A DNA stretch of 64,000 nt from assembly GCA_021399345.1 (NCBI GenBank), contig JAAFKI010000094.1, positions 57,561 to 121,560 of the forward strand, given 5' to 3'. The translations under genes and the position numbers were made by a program. This document shows, one piece after another, positions 9,303-17,404 of this stretch. Source of the DNA: Candidatus Heimdallarchaeota archaeon. Lineage in GTDB: Archaea > Asgardarchaeota > Heimdallarchaeia > Heimdallarchaeales > Heimdallarchaeaceae. The notes below the pieces were generated by a model that had not been told where the DNA came from, made no database searches, and worked only from the letters and a program-made list of their open reading frames with translations. Every line of letters begins with the position of its first letter. Position 1 is the first letter of the stretch.

Positions 9303-9341
9303 AGATAACAAATTCAGTATAAATAATAAAGGAGAAAAAAA

Positions 9342-9758
9342 ATGGAAGATTATGAACCCAATATTATCGGCTTTCTATGTAATTGGTGCGCATATGCTGG
9401 CGCCGATCTAGCTGGAACTAGTAGAATTAAATACCCGCCTAACATTAAAATAATCCGAGTCATGTGTTCAGGGAGAATTGATCCAGTATTTGTTCTAGAA
9501 TCATTTAGAAAAGGAGCAGATGGCGTATTAATCGGAGCTTGTCATTTTGGTGAGTGCCACTATAAATCTGGAAATCATAAAGCTAGTCGACGAATAAAAC
9601 TCACAAAGAAATTTTTGGAAGAGATGGGAATTAATCCTAATAGAGTTAGATTTGAGTTTGTCTCTGCCTCAGAAGGACATAAATTTGCAGAAGTTGTAAC
9701 AGAATTTGTAGACGAACTAAAAAAACTTGGCCCTCTTTCTCTACAGCTGATTCAATAA
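9342..9758 (+). CDS. mvhD: FlpD/MvhD family iron-sulfur protein (second copy)
   Basis: This 138-residue paralogue of the first FlpD shares NIIGFLCNWC, YAGADLAGTSRI, VMCSGR and the C-terminal SA-EG-KFAEV segment, and lacks the polar N-terminal extension. Cysteines at 13, 16, 42, 67 and 72 keep the [2Fe-2S] pattern. A GGAG site lies 7 bases before the ATG. It is the last gene of the hydrogenase/Hdr operon, after a 39-base gap. A second FlpD could serve the second HdrA, or allow HdrA to take electrons from another donor such as a formate dehydrogenase encoded elsewhere; both are inference. Confidence 0.92.
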   Translation: MEDYEPNIIGFLCNWCAYAGADLAGTSRIKYPPNIKIIRVMCSGRIDPVFVLESFRKGADGVLIGACHFGECHYKSGNHKASRRIKLTKKFLEEMGINPNRVRFEFVSASEGHKFAEVVTEFVDELKKLGPLSLQLIQ

Positions 9759-9937
9759 CTTAAGGTAATTGTTATAGATATAAATCACCAGTTTTTTACC
9801 TATATATTTCTGTTATTTTTATAACCTTACTTTTGTTTAATTAGCGTCATCAACATTAGTATAGGCATGCTCAGACAATTACATTTATAGTATAATGCTT
9901 TGAGTTTGATACAATTTTGAAAAAAATCGGTGAACCT
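9759..9937 (+). promoter_or_regulatory. Operon end and promoter for the CoA-disulfide reductase gene
   Basis: The gap between the hydrogenase operon and the next gene holds several T runs (9792-9797, 9816-9820, 9831-9834) and a short hairpin GTTAT-TTTT-ATAAC at 9812-9825, which would suit an archaeal terminator. A TATA-like element, TTTATAGTATAA at 9884-9895, predicts transcription from about 9915 and a leader of roughly 20 bases. Confidence 0.45.
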
Positions 9938-11647
9938 ATGACTAAAAAAGTGTTGATTGTTGGTGGAGTGGCTGGTGGAGCTTCAACTGCTGCAAGACTA
10001 AGAAGACTAGAAGAAACTACAGAAATAGTTATGCTAGAAAAAGGACCATTTGTATCTTTCGCAAATTGTGGATTACCATATTATGTGGGAAAAGTGATTA
10101 AAGAAAAAGAAACATTGGAAGTAATGAAACCTGGTGATTTCAGAACTAAATTCAATATTGATGTTAGAACTAACTCTGAAGTATTATCAATTAATAGAGA
10201 GAAAAAACAGGTTATTGTTAAGAATCATAAAACAGAAGAAGAATACTCTCTTGATTATGACAATCTAGTTTTATCTCCTGGAGCTGAATGTTTAAGACCC
10301 AATTTTAAAGGGATAAACGACGTTCCTGTATTTACATTAAGAAACATTCCAGATACCTTGGCTATAGAGGATTTCATAACAAAGAATAATCCAACTACAG
10401 CTGTTGTTATCGGTGGAGGATATGTTGGCTTAGAGATGGCAGAAAATCTTTCTTTTAGAGGAATAAGAGTATCTTTAATTGAACTTCTTGATCAAGTTAT
10501 GCCTACAATGGATAAAGATATGGCTCAATTTATAAACAATGAAATAGTATTGAACCGTATTCAACTTATTCTCGGTGATGGTGTTAAATCCTTTAGCAAA
10601 ACTAATTCAGGAAGTAAGAAATACATAGTTGCTACTCAAAGTGGGAAGAAATTAGAAACAGATTTGATTATTCTTTGTATTGGAGTAAGACCTCAAACTG
10701 AATTAGCTAAAGGTTGTGATCTAGAACTTACTGAACGTGGATATATTGTTGTTAATGACAATATGAAGACATCTGATCCTGCTATATATGCTGTAGGTGA
10801 TGCAATTCAAATTACCAACCTTATAACACATAAAAAAACTGCAGTACCTTTAGCTGGACCTGCAAATCGTCAGGGGAGAATTGCTGCTGATAACATAGCT
10901 GGAAGAGATTCAAAGTATAAGGGAGCATTAGGTACAGCAGTACTGCAAGTATTTAGTAAAACAGCTGCACAAACAGGTTTAACTGAAAGACAACTGAATG
11001 CCCTAGAAATAGAGTATGAAAAAATCTATGTTCATCCCAAAAACCATGCTGGGTATTATCCAGAAGCACAAGCTATAGCAATGAAATTGATTTTCGATAA
11101 GAAAAATGGAAAAATCTTGGGAGCTCAAGCTGTAGGAGGACCTGGAACTGAAAAAAGGATAGATGTATTATCAACTGTTATCTACTTCGGTGGAACAGTA
11201 TACGATTTACAAGATCTTGAATTGTGTTATGCTCCTCCATTTAGTTGCGCAAGAGATTGTGTTAACATGGCTGGTTTTGTTGCTTCTAATGTTCATTCTG
11301 GTGAAGTGAAGTTGTGTCAATGGAATGAAACTGAAGAACTCAAATCAAATGGAGGAATCATAGTAGATGTAAGACCACCTGAAACTTTTGAGGAAGGACA
11401 TATTGAAGATTCAATTAATATCCCCCTAGGTCAGCTAAGATCTAGACTAGATGAACTTCCAAAGGATAAACAAATTTGTGTGCATTGTCAAGTTGGATTT
11501 TCATCTTATCTTGCATACAGAATTCTTACTCAAAATGGTTTCAATGTGATTAACCTTACTGGTGGATATGATACATACCAAATCTCCAATTTACCACCTG
11601 GTGGTCATGTAGGGGAACTCAAACCCTTTTCAGATCAAGGTTGTTAA
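9938..11647 (+). CDS. CoA-disulfide reductase / persulfide reductase with C-terminal rhodanese domain
   Basis: The ATG at 9938 is preferred over a TTG 21 bases upstream because GGTGA sits 4 bases before it. The 569-residue product has the length of CoADR-rhodanese fusions, which reduce CoA disulfide or CoA persulfide and polysulfide with NAD(P)H. The FAD motif is VLIVGGVAGGAS at the N-terminus. The single active Cys is Cys44 in SFANCGLPYYVG. NAD(P) binding is VVIGGGYVGLEMA near 163, and the dimer-domain motif is YAPPFSCARD near 435. The rhodanese domain (about 470-560) runs from VDVRPPETFEEGHIEDSINI to its catalytic loop CQVGFSSY, which lacks the usual Arg of CxxGxR. A role in sulfur metabolism beside the Hyd/Asr-like operon is plausible. 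Confidence 0.92.
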   Translation: MTKKVLIVGGVAGGASTAARLRRLEETTEIVMLEKGPFVSFANCGLPYYVGKVIKEKETLEVMKPGDFRTKFNIDVRTNSEVLSINREKKQVIVKNHKTEEEYSLDYDNLVLSPGAECLRPNFKGINDVPVFTLRNIPDTLAIEDFITKNNPTTAVVIGGGYVGLEMAENLSFRGIRVSLIELLDQVMPTMDKDMAQFINNEIVLNRIQLILGDGVKSFSKTNSGSKKYIVATQSGKKLETDLIILCIGVRPQTELAKGCDLELTERGYIVVNDNMKTSDPAIYAVGDAIQITNLITHKKTAVPLAGPANRQGRIAADNIAGRDSKYKGALGTAVLQVFSKTAAQTGLTERQLNALEIEYEKIYVHPKNHAGYYPEAQAIAMKLIFDKKNGKILGAQAVGGPGTEKRIDVLSTVIYFGGTVYDLQDLELCYAPPFSCARDCVNMAGFVASNVHSGEVKLCQWNETEELKSNGGIIVDVRPPETFEEGHIEDSINIPLGQLRSRLDELPKDKQICVHCQVGFSSYLAYRILTQNGFNVINLTGGYDTYQISNLPPGGHVGELKPFSDQGC

Positions 11648-11718
11648 TTCAACCTTTACTTACTTTTTATTTTTCAAAGGAGAAGATTTTTGTATGAGCT
11701 AGCTTTGTCTCTATTGTC

Positions 11719-12702
11719 ATGGTAGGCATACTAGTTACAGGTGCATCTGGATGTACAGGAATAGGCGTTTTACACTACCTTAAGGCAAAAGGTTATTCCA
11801 ACATATATGGTATGGTAAGAAAAACTCCTCCAGATCCTTTACCAAATGTTAATTATGTAACTGGTGACTTAACAGATAAACAATCAATTATTAAAATTCT
11901 AAAAGAAAATGAAATTGACACAATCTGGCATCTTGCAGCTGCTGTTCACAGAAATGTTAAGAAAAGGAATTTTGCCAAAGTAAATTTTGAAGGAACGAAC
12001 AACATTATTCAAGCAGCTGTTGATTATGGAGTTAAGTCAATTGTTTTTGCAAGCACAACTGCTGTTTATGGAAAAATTATTGAGTCTCCAGCATCAGAAA
12101 ATCATCCAATCAAACCTAAAGGTCTTTATGCAAAATCAAAATTAAATGCTGAAGTTTTGATAAAACTGATGTGTGAAAAGAATGGGATTAAAGGAAGTAT
12201 CTTACGTATTCCTTTAATTTTGGGAAAACATGATCGTCATTTCTATCCAGTAATAAGAAAGTTGGTAAAAACAAATATCATGCCTATTTTAGGAGATACC
12301 ACACATGAAGTTTCAATAGTTCACCCATATGATATAGGTCAGGCTTTTGAGATTCTAAATCAAAATGGTAAAGAAGAAATTGAATGTTATAATATTGTTT
12401 CATGTAATAGATCATTCAAAGATTTGATACTAGTTATGGAGAAACATCTTGTTGGGAAAAAGAGATTCAAATATAATCTTCCTTACCCAATATTCTATGT
12501 AGGAGTTTGGATGTTTGAAAGGATTCACTGGTTCTTCTCACCAAGGAAGCAACCATTAATCAATCGTGAATATGCAAGAATGGTGGGGAAAGAATGGATT
12601 TTCGCTACTGATAAACTTGAGCAGTTAGGGTATACCCCCATGATGAATCTTGAAGAAATTGTAAAAGATACCGTTTTTGATGAAATATATCCTGTTCCAT
12701 AG
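11719..12702 (+). CDS. NAD-dependent epimerase/dehydratase (extended SDR)
   Basis: This 327-residue extended short-chain dehydrogenase probably acts on a nucleotide sugar or a steroid/isoprenoid-like alcohol. It shows the Rossmann motif VTGASGCTG at residues 6-14, the LAAAVH segment near 77, Ser/Thr in ASTTAVYG near 112, and the catalytic YxxxK in YAKSK near 138. The C-terminal part has HPYDIGQAF and a helix-rich end without a clear membrane span. The ribosome site is odd: GGAG at 11679-11682 lies about 36 bases upstream and is followed first by a two-codon ATG AGC TAG. Substrate is not readable. Confidence 0.83.
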   Translation: MVGILVTGASGCTGIGVLHYLKAKGYSNIYGMVRKTPPDPLPNVNYVTGDLTDKQSIIKILKENEIDTIWHLAAAVHRNVKKRNFAKVNFEGTNNIIQAAVDYGVKSIVFASTTAVYGKIIESPASENHPIKPKGLYAKSKLNAEVLIKLMCEKNGIKGSILRIPLILGKHDRHFYPVIRKLVKTNIMPILGDTTHEVSIVHPYDIGQAFEILNQNGKEEIECYNIVSCNRSFKDLILVMEKHLVGKKRFKYNLPYPIFYVGVWMFERIHWFFSPRKQPLINREYARMVGKEWIFATDKLEQLGYTPMMNLEEIVKDTVFDEIYPVP

Positions 12703-12759
12703 AATAAACATATTTCTTACTCACAAAACTTTTGAAGAAGTCCAATAGATTCCATTTTA

Positions 12760-13644
12760 ATGAGTACTGAAATAATTTCTATTACAGAAGATTGTATAGG
12801 ATGTGGAAGCTGTTCAAATGTTTGTCCTAGATATGTTTTTGATATAGTTGATAAGAAAGCTGTAACTAATCAAAATCTGTTCCGATGTCATGACTGTGGC
12901 CATTGCATCTCTGTATGTTCGGAAAATGCGATAATTAATCACAGAATGATAGAAAAATCTTTGGATGAAGATTTCCCAAAGAAAGGAAAAACTTTATCTT
13001 ACGATCAAATCCTAGAAACAATTCGTCAAAGAAGATCTATTAGATATTTTTCAGATAAAAAAGTAACCAAAGAACAAATAAAACAGCTGATAGATTTAGG
13101 AAGATATGCTCCCACAGGACATAATGACAGAAAAGTTTCTTATACAATAATCAATGATAGAAAGGAACTTGAATATCTCCTTGATTCTATGATTGAACTT
13201 TTCAAGAAACTCAAAAAACAGCTGAATAGTATATTCTGGAATGTTCTTGCTGTGTTAGCTGGTAAAAAGAAATTCTTCGACAAAGCTAGGAAAAGTCTTT
13301 ATCGTTTAGAGAGCCATATTGAGCATTGGGAAAAAGGTATAGACAAAGTTCTACATTATTCATCTACTCTATTGCTGATTCATGCAGATAATGAGACTTC
13401 TTCTCCAATTGAAGATTGTAACATAGCTGCTCAGAATATCGCTCTAGGAGCAATAACTCTTGGTTTAGGTGCTACATTTATAGGTTATGTTCAAAAGAGT
13501 TGGGAGAATTCTAAGAGAATTAGAGCGATAATTAACCTACCAGATAAACATACTCTTCATGCTTGTTTAGCTGTAGGATATCCAAAAAATAATTACAGAA
13601 GATTAATTCCAAGACCAGTTGCAGAAGTAACTTACTTGAGATAG
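12760..13644 (+). CDS. Nitroreductase-family protein with N-terminal 2[4Fe-4S] ferredoxin domain
   Basis: This 294-residue protein joins a two-cluster ferredoxin domain (CIGCGSCSNVCP at about 13-24 and CHDCGHCISVC at about 45-55) to an FMN nitroreductase domain starting with IRQRRSIRYFSDKKVT near 88. The motif GRYAPTGHN near 116 and the C-terminal GYPKNNY near 276 match iron-sulfur nitroreductases of anaerobes. A Lys-rich insertion of about 45 residues sits near 150-195. Such proteins use ferredoxin electrons to reduce an unknown substrate. There is no clear ribosome site, and the gene lies 57 bases after the epimerase gene. Confidence 0.87.
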   Translation: MSTEIISITEDCIGCGSCSNVCPRYVFDIVDKKAVTNQNLFRCHDCGHCISVCSENAIINHRMIEKSLDEDFPKKGKTLSYDQILETIRQRRSIRYFSDKKVTKEQIKQLIDLGRYAPTGHNDRKVSYTIINDRKELEYLLDSMIELFKKLKKQLNSIFWNVLAVLAGKKKFFDKARKSLYRLESHIEHWEKGIDKVLHYSSTLLLIHADNETSSPIEDCNIAAQNIALGAITLGLGATFIGYVQKSWENSKRIRAIINLPDKHTLHACLAVGYPKNNYRRLIPRPVAEVTYLR

Positions 13645-13709
13645 AAACTTTGTACGTATCCATAAAAAGAGATAGATTTTAATAACACAATTAAAGCTTT
13701 TAAGGTGAT

Positions 13710-15548
13710 ATGTATTCTGTAGTGTGCGGATTTAGAAAAAAAATGATGATTTTGGTTTCGATTTGTTTAATACTGAGTATAATTATTAGTGTTAATGGTG
13801 AAGAGATAAATTTTTCGAGTCTTCTAACAAATCATCAGGATTCATACCAATTATCTTCTCTAGCACCTCATAGTGCAATTATAATTGAAAATGATGATAA
13901 TTTCACAGATTATGGTTTTGATGGAAATGGTTCTGAGAGTAATCCATACATAATTGAAAATTACAACATAACAGCTACAGGTTTAAGTGGTATATATGTA
14001 GGATTTACAGAGAAATACTTTGAGATTAGGAATTGTTTAATTGATAGCTCTTCATTAGGGATAAGATTCGAGTATGTAACTTCAGGAACTGGAGCAATTT
14101 ATAACAATACATTTGTGATTGGTCATGCTGATGGGATTCAAATTTTGAATTCAAATAACGTAACCATATCAAACAATACGTGTATTGGGAGATTTCTTGA
14201 CGAGGGAGATAATGGAGGTATAGTTATAGCTAGATCTCAATATTGTTTAATAGAAAATAATTCTGCATATAATAAAGGTATAAGGTTAATAGATTCATTT
14301 CATTGTATTGTAAGAAATAACAGTTTATACAACTGTGGATTATCTTTTCTTCGACCAACATATGCTCAGTGTTTTAGTCATACAATTGAGAATAATACTG
14401 TTAATGGAAAACAATTGGGGTATTTTATTGATCAAAATAGTATTCACATTCAAAATTCATCTTTTGGTCAAATTGTACTTGTAAATTGTGATAACTCAAT
14501 TATAGAAAACCAAAATATCTCAAAAACATTTAATGGGATTTCATTATTTTATACAGGAAATAGTTTCATTGGCAATAATACATGTAATAATAATATCGGG
14601 GATGGGATATATCTTTTCGAATCATCTGTAAACATTGTTCAAAACAACACATGTAAAGATAATCTTGAAAATGGTATTTTCTTTCATTTTTCAATCTGGA
14701 ACACTGCATCAAAAAATCAGTTAATTAGCAATGGTCATCATGGAATTTATCTAGTTTCAGCATCAGATTCATCTGTTTATGACAATTTGTGTATTTCGAA
14801 TTCATGGACAGGAATATATGGATTTTATGCTAGTTCTGCGTCCATAGAAAACAATCTATGTGTTGGTAGTGCATTATATGGAATAAGTTTGTATAATTCA
14901 CCATATTCGACAATATTGAATAACACCTGCTTATCAATCAGTAATCAAGGAATATTTTTACGAGCATCTGATGAAACCGATATAGCATTAAACAATGTAA
15001 CAAATAACGGTGCAAGTGGTATTGAAGTTCAAATTAGTAGATATATTCATATCTACAACAATTCTTGTTACAACAATAAATATGGTATAAGTGTTTGGGG
15101 GACAGATAGAATCATAATAGAAGCCAATTATATGATAAATAATAGCTTAAATGGAATACAGATTTATGATTCGAGTAAGTGTATTTTAACCTATAATCGT
15201 TTAGAAAATAATACTGAATATGGCGTTTATCTGTTCGATTCTTCAAGTTGTACGATCCATCACAATAATTTTGTAAACAACAATGAATCAACTTCTCAAG
15301 CTTACGATAGTGGAGGTTTATCTAACACTTGGTATGATATTTATACAGATGAAGGCAATTATTGGTCTGACCATCTAGGCTCAGGTTCCTATTTTATTGA
15401 CGGAGATTCTAGTTCCTTTGATCCTTATCCATTGGAAAGCCAAAGTATCCCTCAATTAAATGAATTTAGAATAATTTTGATTATTCCTTTTATTGTATTA
15501 TCTGCTATTGTTATCTTATTAGTTAGAAAGAAGAAAAAAACATATTGA
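13710..15548 (+). CDS. Secreted, membrane-anchored right-handed beta-helix protein (NosD/parallel beta-helix repeat)
   Basis: This 612-residue protein has a GGTGAT ribosome site directly before the ATG, an N-terminal signal segment (about 12-30), more than a dozen repeats of about 22-25 residues rich in Asn-Asn and of the form I-NN-x-C-xx-N-x-x-GI, as in NosD/PbH1 beta-helices, and a C-terminal membrane span (about 588-605) ending in RKKKKTY. Near the N-terminus is FDGNGSESNPYIIENYNI and near the C-terminus TSQAYDSGG followed by GNYWSD and FDPYPL, both shared with the protein at 36844-38121. The function is probably cell-surface carbohydrate binding or structural; no enzyme motif is seen. Confidence 0.85.
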   Translation: MYSVVCGFRKKMMILVSICLILSIIISVNGEEINFSSLLTNHQDSYQLSSLAPHSAIIIENDDNFTDYGFDGNGSESNPYIIENYNITATGLSGIYVGFTEKYFEIRNCLIDSSSLGIRFEYVTSGTGAIYNNTFVIGHADGIQILNSNNVTISNNTCIGRFLDEGDNGGIVIARSQYCLIENNSAYNKGIRLIDSFHCIVRNNSLYNCGLSFLRPTYAQCFSHTIENNTVNGKQLGYFIDQNSIHIQNSSFGQIVLVNCDNSIIENQNISKTFNGISLFYTGNSFIGNNTCNNNIGDGIYLFESSVNIVQNNTCKDNLENGIFFHFSIWNTASKNQLISNGHHGIYLVSASDSSVYDNLCISNSWTGIYGFYASSASIENNLCVGSALYGISLYNSPYSTILNNTCLSISNQGIFLRASDETDIALNNVTNNGASGIEVQISRYIHIYNNSCYNNKYGISVWGTDRIIIEANYMINNSLNGIQIYDSSKCILTYNRLENNTEYGVYLFDSSSCTIHHNNFVNNNESTSQAYDSGGLSNTWYDIYTDEGNYWSDHLGSGSYFIDGDSSSFDPYPLESQSIPQLNEFRIILIIPFIVLSAIVILLVRKKKKTY

Positions 15549-15578
15549 TACGAAACAAACATGTTGATACGAAACGTT
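15541..15578 (+). repeat. Tandem 19-bp repeat, two copies
   Basis: Two adjacent 19-base units share CAT-x-TTGATACGAAAC and differ at 4 of 19 positions. The first copy contains the stop codon of the beta-helix gene, the second is fully intergenic. It looks like a small slippage duplication; no function is evident. Confidence 0.75.
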
Positions 15579-15649
15579 CCTAGGCTTGAAAATAATTGGT
15601 ACTTACAACTAGCTAATAGCTAGATCTTTTCCTTTTTAGCAAATTATAT

Positions 15650-16249
15650 ATGTTCATTCTCACTATAGTACAATTCATGAAGCCTATAATTAAAAGATCT
15701 TTATCAATTTCTTTGTTATTGCTATGCATGTTATCATTATTCTTAACTTCAGTTCAAGCCGCATCAGAAACATTCCATTATGATACTGCCTCAGGTACTC
15801 TATATGATATCATCGCTACCATTGACTCAACTAAGGTAGAAGATGGAAACAATACTTTTCAAGTTGAGATAAAAATAACAGATTTAGGACCTAATTCAGT
15901 TTATATTCACGAAATAAAAGTTTTCTTCAGAATAGACCCCTACATCACAGATTATGGATCAACTACAGATAATCTGACAGCTAATGGTATGTCCAGCATT
16001 GCAACTTTGACATTTGAATATAACTCAACTTGGGGAAATGTTGAATTAGACATTTTGATTAAATTCCAAGAAGAAGTCTATCATGGGGAAGATTTGATAA
16101 CTCATTACTATGAAACAAATTGGATTTATATATTCACTCTAAAATCAGCAGCTGGAGCTAGCTGGTCATCAATATCACTAATTGTTGCGGTTGTTTCTTT
16201 AGGAAGTGGATGGTATATTCTAACTAAAAAACTTAAAATTAGAGCATAA
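15650..16249 (+). CDS. Small secreted/membrane protein of unknown function
   Basis: This protein of 199 residues (190 if the ATG at 15677 is used) has a signal segment, SLSISLLLLCMLSLFLTSV, an extracellular beta-rich domain of about 125 residues with polar beta-strand repeats, and a C-terminal membrane span (about 171-190) ending in KKLKIRA. A TATA-like AAATTATATA immediately before 15650 would be too close to serve that start, which favours the internal ATG. I do not recognise the domain. The C-terminally anchored architecture is like that of the beta-helix protein upstream. Confidence 0.6.
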   Translation: MFILTIVQFMKPIIKRSLSISLLLLCMLSLFLTSVQAASETFHYDTASGTLYDIIATIDSTKVEDGNNTFQVEIKITDLGPNSVYIHEIKVFFRIDPYITDYGSTTDNLTANGMSSIATLTFEYNSTWGNVELDILIKFQEEVYHGEDLITHYYETNWIYIFTLKSAAGASWSSISLIVAVVSLGSGWYILTKKLKIRA

Positions 16250-16260
16250 TAATTCTGCTT

Positions 16261-17229
16261 CTATTTTCCATTTTTTAAAATGAAATTAACTAAATTTGCT
16301 ATTATAGAAGAATCAGATTCTGGATAGATAGTTATTTCTTCAGCTCTTTCTCTTCCTTTGACATTCAATTCAAGACGACCTTCGGAATTAACTGTACATG
16401 ATTCTATTGCAAAAATAGGTACAGCATAGGTATCCTTACCAGGTATCTTGAGGAAAAATCGTTTATTAGATATCCATAATGTACCTTTTTCACCAAAAAC
16501 GGTACCTTCAGCATGATGAATGGAATCTAAATAAAGAATGTTTTCTCCTTCAAGCTGTTGAATGTCAAGCATTTCTGTTGTAAGGGATCGATTGACTGAA
16601 GATAAAGCCATCAACTGATCTATTGTAGCTGCAAATAGAGGATCTTCAATTGAAACAAACTGAACTCTATCCACTTTATCAATGAGAATAATCATTCTAT
16701 GACGTGCAAAGGCTACTAAAGCGTCAGATATTCCTCCCACTCTATAGAAATTGTGAGAACTTTCAATTCCATCAACTTTAACCTTATTACCTGTAAAGAA
16801 TTTCTTAAACAAATTATCATCTTTTGCGAAAATATAAACAAAATCCTCAGTATTGAGTTTTTCAGTAAAGTTACCAGATGAATAAAAACCATACTTATGT
16901 GCGCTACCAGCTGTCTCATAAAACTGTTCTAATGCATCAGAAACATTCGTAGACGCTACTGTAAACTGTTTAAGAAATTCCTTAAATCTCTTGATAGGTT
17001 TGTCTGCAAAGTATATAGCGGGTTTTTTATTTTCATCTTTATACACAAAGCCTCTATTAGAGAGATCTTCTAAAACACCATAGATTTTTGCTTGAGGTAT
17101 TTTTGTTTCTTCTGCTAGTTTAGGTGCAGTAGCACTACCCATACGTACTATTTCTAAGAATGCTCTAGATTCATATTCTGATAATCCAAACAGCTTAAGA
17201 TTATCTACTAAATCGCTTTGTTTTGACAT
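16261..17229 (-). CDS. TrmB-family transcriptional regulator
   Basis: This 322-residue protein has an N-terminal winged helix of the TrmB family at about 10-75 (FGLSEYESRAFLEIVRMG, then a recognition region IPQAKIYGVLEDLSNRGF). The C-terminal region of about 230 residues would hold the effector-binding domain, which in TrmB proteins binds sugars or other metabolites; here it is divergent and the ligand is not readable. It is divergent from the membrane protein gene at 17405. The 175-base gap contains three copies of an 18-bp palindrome and a TATA box for each direction (TTTATAAA at 17253-17260 for this gene), so auto-regulation and control of the neighbour are likely. Confidence 0.88.
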   Translation of the reverse strand: MSKQSDLVDNLKLFGLSEYESRAFLEIVRMGSATAPKLAEETKIPQAKIYGVLEDLSNRGFVYKDENKKPAIYFADKPIKRFKEFLKQFTVASTNVSDALEQFYETAGSAHKYGFYSSGNFTEKLNTEDFVYIFAKDDNLFKKFFTGNKVKVDGIESSHNFYRVGGISDALVAFARHRMIILIDKVDRVQFVSIEDPLFAATIDQLMALSSVNRSLTTEMLDIQQLEGENILYLDSIHHAEGTVFGEKGTLWISNKRFFLKIPGKDTYAVPIFAIESCTVNSEGRLELNVKGRERAEEITIYPESDSSIIANLVNFILKNGK

Positions 17230-17274
17230 TCTAATTCTTCTTAGTTGTATAAGTTTATAAAGTTTGGTATTTAA

Positions 17275-17292
17275 TTACTACCGCGGTGGTTA
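17275..17292. promoter_or_regulatory. Palindromic operator candidate 1 (TrmB/17405 intergenic region)
   Basis: TTACTACC-GC-GGTGGTTA is an 18-bp imperfect palindrome (6 of 8 arm pairs), centred about 27 bases upstream of the regulator's own TATA-like element on the minus strand. It is one of three similar sites here. Confidence 0.65.
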
Positions 17293-17303
17293 CAAAAGCA
17301 AAT

Positions 17304-17311
17304 ATTTATAT
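17304..17311 (+). promoter_or_regulatory. TATA box for the gene at 17405
   Basis: TTTATATA lies between operator candidates 1 and 2. Archaeal spacing predicts a transcription start near 17333, inside candidate 2, so occupancy of that site should block initiation. Confidence 0.55.
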
Positions 17312-17322
17312 ATGTCTGCGAT

Positions 17323-17340
17323 TAACTACTGTAGTAGTAA
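17323..17340. promoter_or_regulatory. Palindromic operator candidate 2
   Basis: TAACTACT-GT-AGTAGTAA is the most symmetric copy (7 of 8 arm pairs) and overlaps the predicted transcription start of the gene at 17405. Confidence 0.7.
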
Positions 17341-17383
17341 CAAATAATTCGAGAGTTATAGTCCTCTAAGGGCAAACAAAAAT

Positions 17384-17401
17384 TAACTATCTCGGTGGTA
17401 A
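17384..17401. promoter_or_regulatory. Palindromic operator candidate 3, overlapping the ribosome binding site
   Basis: TAACTATC-TC-GGTGGTAA is the least symmetric copy (5 of 8 pairs). Its right arm includes the GGTGG that serves as ribosome site for the ATG at 17405. Confidence 0.5.
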
Positions 17402-17404
17402 AAA

